Positions 7,114 to 9,691 of a stretch of DNA of 9,691 nucleotides are shown one piece after another. The notes beneath the pieces are model-generated. The model saw only the letters and a program-made list of their open reading frames with translations, searched no databases and was not told the DNA's origin. Position 1 is the first letter of the stretch, and each line of letters begins with the position of its first letter. Made by a program: the position numbers and the translations under genes. Source of the stretch: CAZNQW01 sp964575225 (lineage in GTDB: Bacteria; Chloroflexota; Anaerolineae; JAAYZQ01); assembly GCA_964575225.1 (NCBI GenBank), contig CAZNQW010000145.1, positions 1 through 9,691 of the forward strand, written 5' to 3'.

Positions 7114-9393
7114 ATGACCCGTTGGCTGGACCCCGAGCCCATCACTCCGCCGCCCGAACTGGTGCAGGCGGCCCACGGCAGCGAACTCGTCGCCCGGACC
7201 CTTTTCCGGCGCGGCCTTCGGACCGCCGAGACCGCCCGGGCCTTTCTGGACCCGGCCCTCTACACCCCCGCGCCGCCCACCGACCTGCCCGATCTTGAAG
7301 CCGGGGCCGCGCGGCTATGGCAGGCCATCGACCGGCAGGAATCGATCCTGGTCTGGGGCGACTTGGACGCCGACGGCCAGACGGCCACCGTCCTCCTGGT
7401 CGAAGGATTGCACGCCCTGGGAGCCCAGGTGGACTATTACGTCCCCACCCGCGACCAGGGCCATGGCATCCACGAACCGACACTGACCCACTGGATCGAG
7501 CAGGGCGCCCGTCTGGTGCTCACCTGCGACACCGGCGTGACCGCTCACAGCGCCGTCGGTCTCGCCCACAGCCTCGGCGCCGAGGTGATCATCACCGACC
7601 ATCACATCCCCGAAGCGGCCCTGCCCCCTGCCCTGGCGGTGATCAACCCCCATCGCCTGCCCGCAGACCATCCCCTGGCCTCCCTCAGTGGCGTGGGCGT
7701 GGCCCATCAACTTATCCGCGCCCTGGACCCGCCGACGGCCGACTCGAGCCTCGATCTCGTCGCCCTGGGCATGATCGCCGACGTAGCCGCCCTCATCGGC
7801 GACACCCGCTACCTGGTCCAGCGGGGCTTGGATGCCCTGCGCGTCACCCCGCGGCCTGGCCTCCAGGCCCTCTACCGGGCCGCCGATCTGGACCCTGCGG
7901 GCTTGAGCGAGGAGCACGTCGGCTTTGTGTTGGGCCCGCGCCTGAATTCCCTGGGTCGTCTGGCCGACCCTTCCCAGGGCGTCGAATTACTCCTCACCCA
8001 GGACCCCGACTGCGCCCGCGAGTGGGCCCTGGAACTGGAGCGATTGAATGCCCGCCGCCAGCTTGTCACCACCCAGATAACCCAGGCCGCCCTCAACCTG
8101 CTCCGTGGCCAACCCAAGTTGGCCAGCGACTACCAGGCCCTGGTCCTCAGCCACGCCACCTGGCCCGGCGGCGTGATTGGCATTGTCGCCGGGCGACTGG
8201 CCGAGCGCTACGGCAAGCCGGCGGTCCTCATCGCCGCGCCCGAAGGGCGGCCAGCCCGGGGCTCGGGCCGTTCCATCCCCGGCGTCGACCTGGTAGCGGC
8301 CTTGCAGCGCTGCGCCCACCTGCTGGAAGGATTCGGCGGCCACGCCGCGGCAGCCGGATTCTCCATCCAGGCCGAGCGCATCCCTGAACTGCGCGACGCC
8401 CTGTCGCGGGCCGTGGCCGCCCAGATGGAGGCGCTGCCCGAGCCCACCCGGGCCATCGACGAGTACGTCACCCTGCATGAGCTGACCCTCGATCTGGTCG
8501 CGCAAATCAGCCGCCTGGCCCCCTTTGGCGCCGGCAACCCGCCCCTCACCCTGGCCATCCGCAACCTGCGCTTGGTCAGCGAGGCCATCATTGGCAACAC
8601 CGGCGAGCACCGGCGGGTGGTAGTCGAAGATGCCCAGGATGCCAGCCAGACCGTCTTCTGGTGGCAGGGCGCCGGCGAGCCTTTGCCCGATGGCCCCTTT
8701 GACCTGGCGGTGACCGCCCGCGCCAGCAACTATCGCGGTGTGCCCGAGATCCAGATCGAATGGGTCGAGGCTCGCGAGCACAAGCGCCCCGCCCTCGAAC
8801 TGGCTGCCACGCCTCGCTACGAGATCCACGATTATCGAACCATCGGCAACCCCCGAGCCGAGCTGGATCGTCTGCGTGCCTACTATCCCGAAATCCAGGT
8901 CTGGGCCGAAGCACAGCACGCCGATCTGGGCCGCCCTCGAAGCGATCTCGGGTCCGGCTCCAGTCTGGCCATCTGGACGCTGCCGCCTGGACCCGAAGAG
9001 CTGCGCCAGGTCCTGGACCGGGTTCAGCCCGCTCAGGTGTTCCTGTTTGCCTCTCAGCCCGACCTGGGGGCGTGGGTCGATCTGATGAATCAGGTCCTCG
9101 GCATGGCCAAGCATGCCCTGTCCAAAAACGGGGGGCGATTTGATCTGGAGAGAGCCGCGGGGCGCACCGGCCATCGGGTGGGCACCGTGCAAGCCGCTCT
9201 CGAAGCACTGGCCGCCCAGGGCGCCCTGCGCATCGACGAGCGAGAGCCCGCATTCTGGCGGATCAGCCCGGGGACGGGGCCATGGGACCGCCGGTTCGAG
9301 TTCTGGCTCAACCGGGTAAAAGAGTTGCTCGAAGAGACGGCCGCCTACCGCGCCTTTGCGGCCCGGGCCGACGCCCAAGCCCTCCTCGCCTGA
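7114..9393 (+). CDS. recJ: Single-stranded-DNA-specific exonuclease RecJ (DHH/DHHA1 family) with long C-terminal extension
   Basis: RecJ degrades single-stranded DNA 5' to 3' using metal ions held by the DHH domain. This 759-aa protein has motif I GDLDADGQTATVLL (82-95, usually GDYDxDG), motif II LTCDTGV (136-142), motif III ITDHH (160-164) and motif IV GMIADVAAL (219-227). DHHA1 follows, with ATWPGGVIGIVAGRL (348-362), GSGRSIPG (383-390) and FGGHAAAAGF (407-416). An OB-fold region lies at about 440-555. The usual WHPG of DHHA1 reads WPGG, losing a conserved His. Residues about 560-759 are an extension with AIWTLPPGPEELRQVL and a winged-helix-like stretch at 675-717; E. coli RecJ, about 577 aa, lacks it. 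The ATG at 7114 lies 19 bases after the nuclease stop, and its early Trp matches typical RecJ N-termini; GAGAGG at 7093-7098 is rather far upstream. As last gene of the operon it could extend resection started by the helicase-nuclease genes, or serve the RecF pathway independently. Confidence 0.88.
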   Translation: MTRWLDPEPITPPPELVQAAHGSELVARTLFRRGLRTAETARAFLDPALYTPAPPTDLPDLEAGAARLWQAIDRQESILVWGDLDADGQTATVLLVEGLHALGAQVDYYVPTRDQGHGIHEPTLTHWIEQGARLVLTCDTGVTAHSAVGLAHSLGAEVIITDHHIPEAALPPALAVINPHRLPADHPLASLSGVGVAHQLIRALDPPTADSSLDLVALGMIADVAALIGDTRYLVQRGLDALRVTPRPGLQALYRAADLDPAGLSEEHVGFVLGPRLNSLGRLADPSQGVELLLTQDPDCAREWALELERLNARRQLVTTQITQAALNLLRGQPKLASDYQALVLSHATWPGGVIGIVAGRLAERYGKPAVLIAAPEGRPARGSGRSIPGVDLVAALQRCAHLLEGFGGHAAAAGFSIQAERIPELRDALSRAVAAQMEALPEPTRAIDEYVTLHELTLDLVAQISRLAPFGAGNPPLTLAIRNLRLVSEAIIGNTGEHRRVVVEDAQDASQTVFWWQGAGEPLPDGPFDLAVTARASNYRGVPEIQIEWVEAREHKRPALELAATPRYEIHDYRTIGNPRAELDRLRAYYPEIQVWAEAQHADLGRPRSDLGSGSSLAIWTLPPGPEELRQVLDRVQPAQVFLFASQPDLGAWVDLMNQVLGMAKHALSKNGGRFDLERAAGRTGHRVGTVQAALEALAAQGALRIDEREPAFWRISPGTGPWDRRFEFWLNRVKELLEETAAYRAFAARADAQALLA

Positions 9394-9440
9394 CCGCCGT
9401 CCTGCACTCTATCCGCCGCCCCGTCTCGGAGCGGCCTGTA

Positions 9441-9481
9441 TCTGTGCCAGGCTCTCCGGCCTCAAAGGCAGGATGCACAGA
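9441..9481 (+). terminator. Possible terminator-like stem-loop after recJ
   Basis: TCTGTGC (9441-9447) pairs perfectly with GCACAGA (9475-9481), and inside it GCCT (9459-9462) pairs with AGGC (9466-9469). No U-tract follows, so intrinsic termination is uncertain. The rest of 9394-9535 shows only a weaker hairpin, CCGC-GGAA-GCGG (9517-9528). Confidence 0.25.
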
Positions 9482-9535
9482 AAGAGAGGCGTCACCCGCC
9501 GCCGTGGCCGTCGCCCCCGCGGAAGCGGAGGCCCA

Positions 9536-9691
9536 TCAGTTTCCGGGCGACGCATGCGTCGCCCCTACAATCTCGATATCCACGCAGACCTCCGGGTTCT
9601 TCAAGAACTCGGAGGCCTTATTGATCGTCTGCGTGACGTGACTGTTCGAAGTTCGGTAACGGGGACGAGTAGGCGCCTTGTTATTGGATTT
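9536..9691 (-). CDS. Probable 3' end of a converging minus-strand gene, function unknown
   Basis: Reading leftward from the right edge, a frame is open for 51 codons to a TGA (complement of 9536-9538). Its last residues include SHVTQTINKASEFLKNPEV and then CVDIEIVGATHASPGN. Across the central 25 codons (AAC AGT ... ATC GAG) nearly all third positions are G or C, the pattern of a real gene in this genome. I do not recognise the family; the fragment is too short. The last residues, VGATHASPG, are encoded by the palindrome at 9545-9564, so the repeat appears to have been inserted at or to have extended the gene's end. It converges on recJ. The alternative is a chance open frame in intergenic DNA. 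Confidence 0.4.
   Translation of the reverse strand, partial: KSNNKAPTRPRYRTSNSHVTQTINKASEFLKNPEVCVDIEIVGATHASPGN
9545..9564. repeat. Perfect 20-base palindrome, REP-like (GGGCGACGCA core)
   Basis: GGGCGACGCA (9545-9554) is followed immediately by its exact reverse complement (9555-9564), then CTAC. The arrangement GGGCGACGCATGCGTCGCCC followed by CTAC is a dispersed palindrome I recognise from many environmental bacterial genomes, commonly near gene ends. Only one copy is in the window. It overlaps the 3' end of the putative minus-strand gene at 9536-9691. Confidence 0.6.
9581..9635. repeat. Nested inverted repeats near the right edge
   Basis: CACGCAGAC (9581-9589) is a perfect 9-base inverted repeat of GTCTGCGTG (9627-9635). 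Between them CTCCGGGTTCTT (9590-9601) pairs with AAGAACTCGGAG (9603-9614), giving a stem of 12 including one G-T wobble. It overlaps the putative minus-strand gene end, so it may be coincidental structure within codons. Confidence 0.35.

Noticed and set aside
7987..9378. A 463-codon minus-strand open frame opposite recJ
   Set aside because: Antisense to conserved DHHA1 motifs; a composition artefact.
7114..9393. A small DHH phosphodiesterase (NrnA or GdpP type) rather than RecJ
   Set aside because: Length, the OB-fold region after DHHA1 and the early Trp and FL.P N-terminal motif fit RecJ.
1..9691. tRNA, rRNA, CRISPR array, insertion sequence or prophage genes
   Set aside because: I found no cloverleaf, rRNA segment, regular direct repeats, transposase or phage gene on reading both strands.

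Overview
The window is GC-rich, with G or C at most third codon positions, and every complete gene reads on the plus strand. The gene content suggests a non-proteobacterial environmental bacterium. Chloroflexota (Anaerolineae/Caldilineae-like) is my best guess, from the style of the RecJ C-terminal region, the ferredoxin-type 2-oxoacid oxidoreductase and the split helicase-nuclease set. That placement is inference, because the window has no rRNA or other marker.

Layout. Positions 1-377 hold the 5' part of a minus-strand gene for the alpha subunit of a 2-oxoacid:ferredoxin oxidoreductase (KorA-like), running off the left edge. Positions 378-739 are a divergent intergenic region. It has a promoter for the minus-strand gene, a base-paired leader, a short REP-like palindrome, and an extended -10 promoter facing right. 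From 740 to 9393 six plus-strand genes are packed tightly enough to be one operon: an unrecognised 131-aa protein, an alpha/beta-hydrolase (lipase-like), a 708-aa UvrD-family protein with degraded helicase motifs, a 754-aa UvrD-family helicase with all motifs intact, a 280-aa PD-(D/E)XK nuclease with a four-cysteine Fe-S signature, and a 759-aa RecJ-type DHH exonuclease. Two junctions overlap (8 and 4 bases) and the others have gaps of 7 to 24 bases. Positions 9394-9691 hold a hairpin, a perfect 20-base palindrome and what looks like the 3' end of a converging minus-strand gene.

How the genes fit together. The three middle genes look like an AddAB (RexAB)-type helicase-nuclease taken apart. 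In AddAB, AddA is an active helicase and AddB carries a dead helicase fold fused to a nuclease with a 4Fe-4S cluster whose cysteines are spaced C...C-X2-C-X5-C. Here the active helicase, the dead helicase and the Fe-S nuclease (same cysteine spacing) are three adjacent polypeptides, followed by the 5'-3' single-strand exonuclease RecJ. The simplest reading is a DNA-end resection operon for double-strand-break repair, with separable helicase, scaffold and nuclease parts. This is the most interesting content of the window. The roles of the small first gene and the hydrolase in it are unknown.
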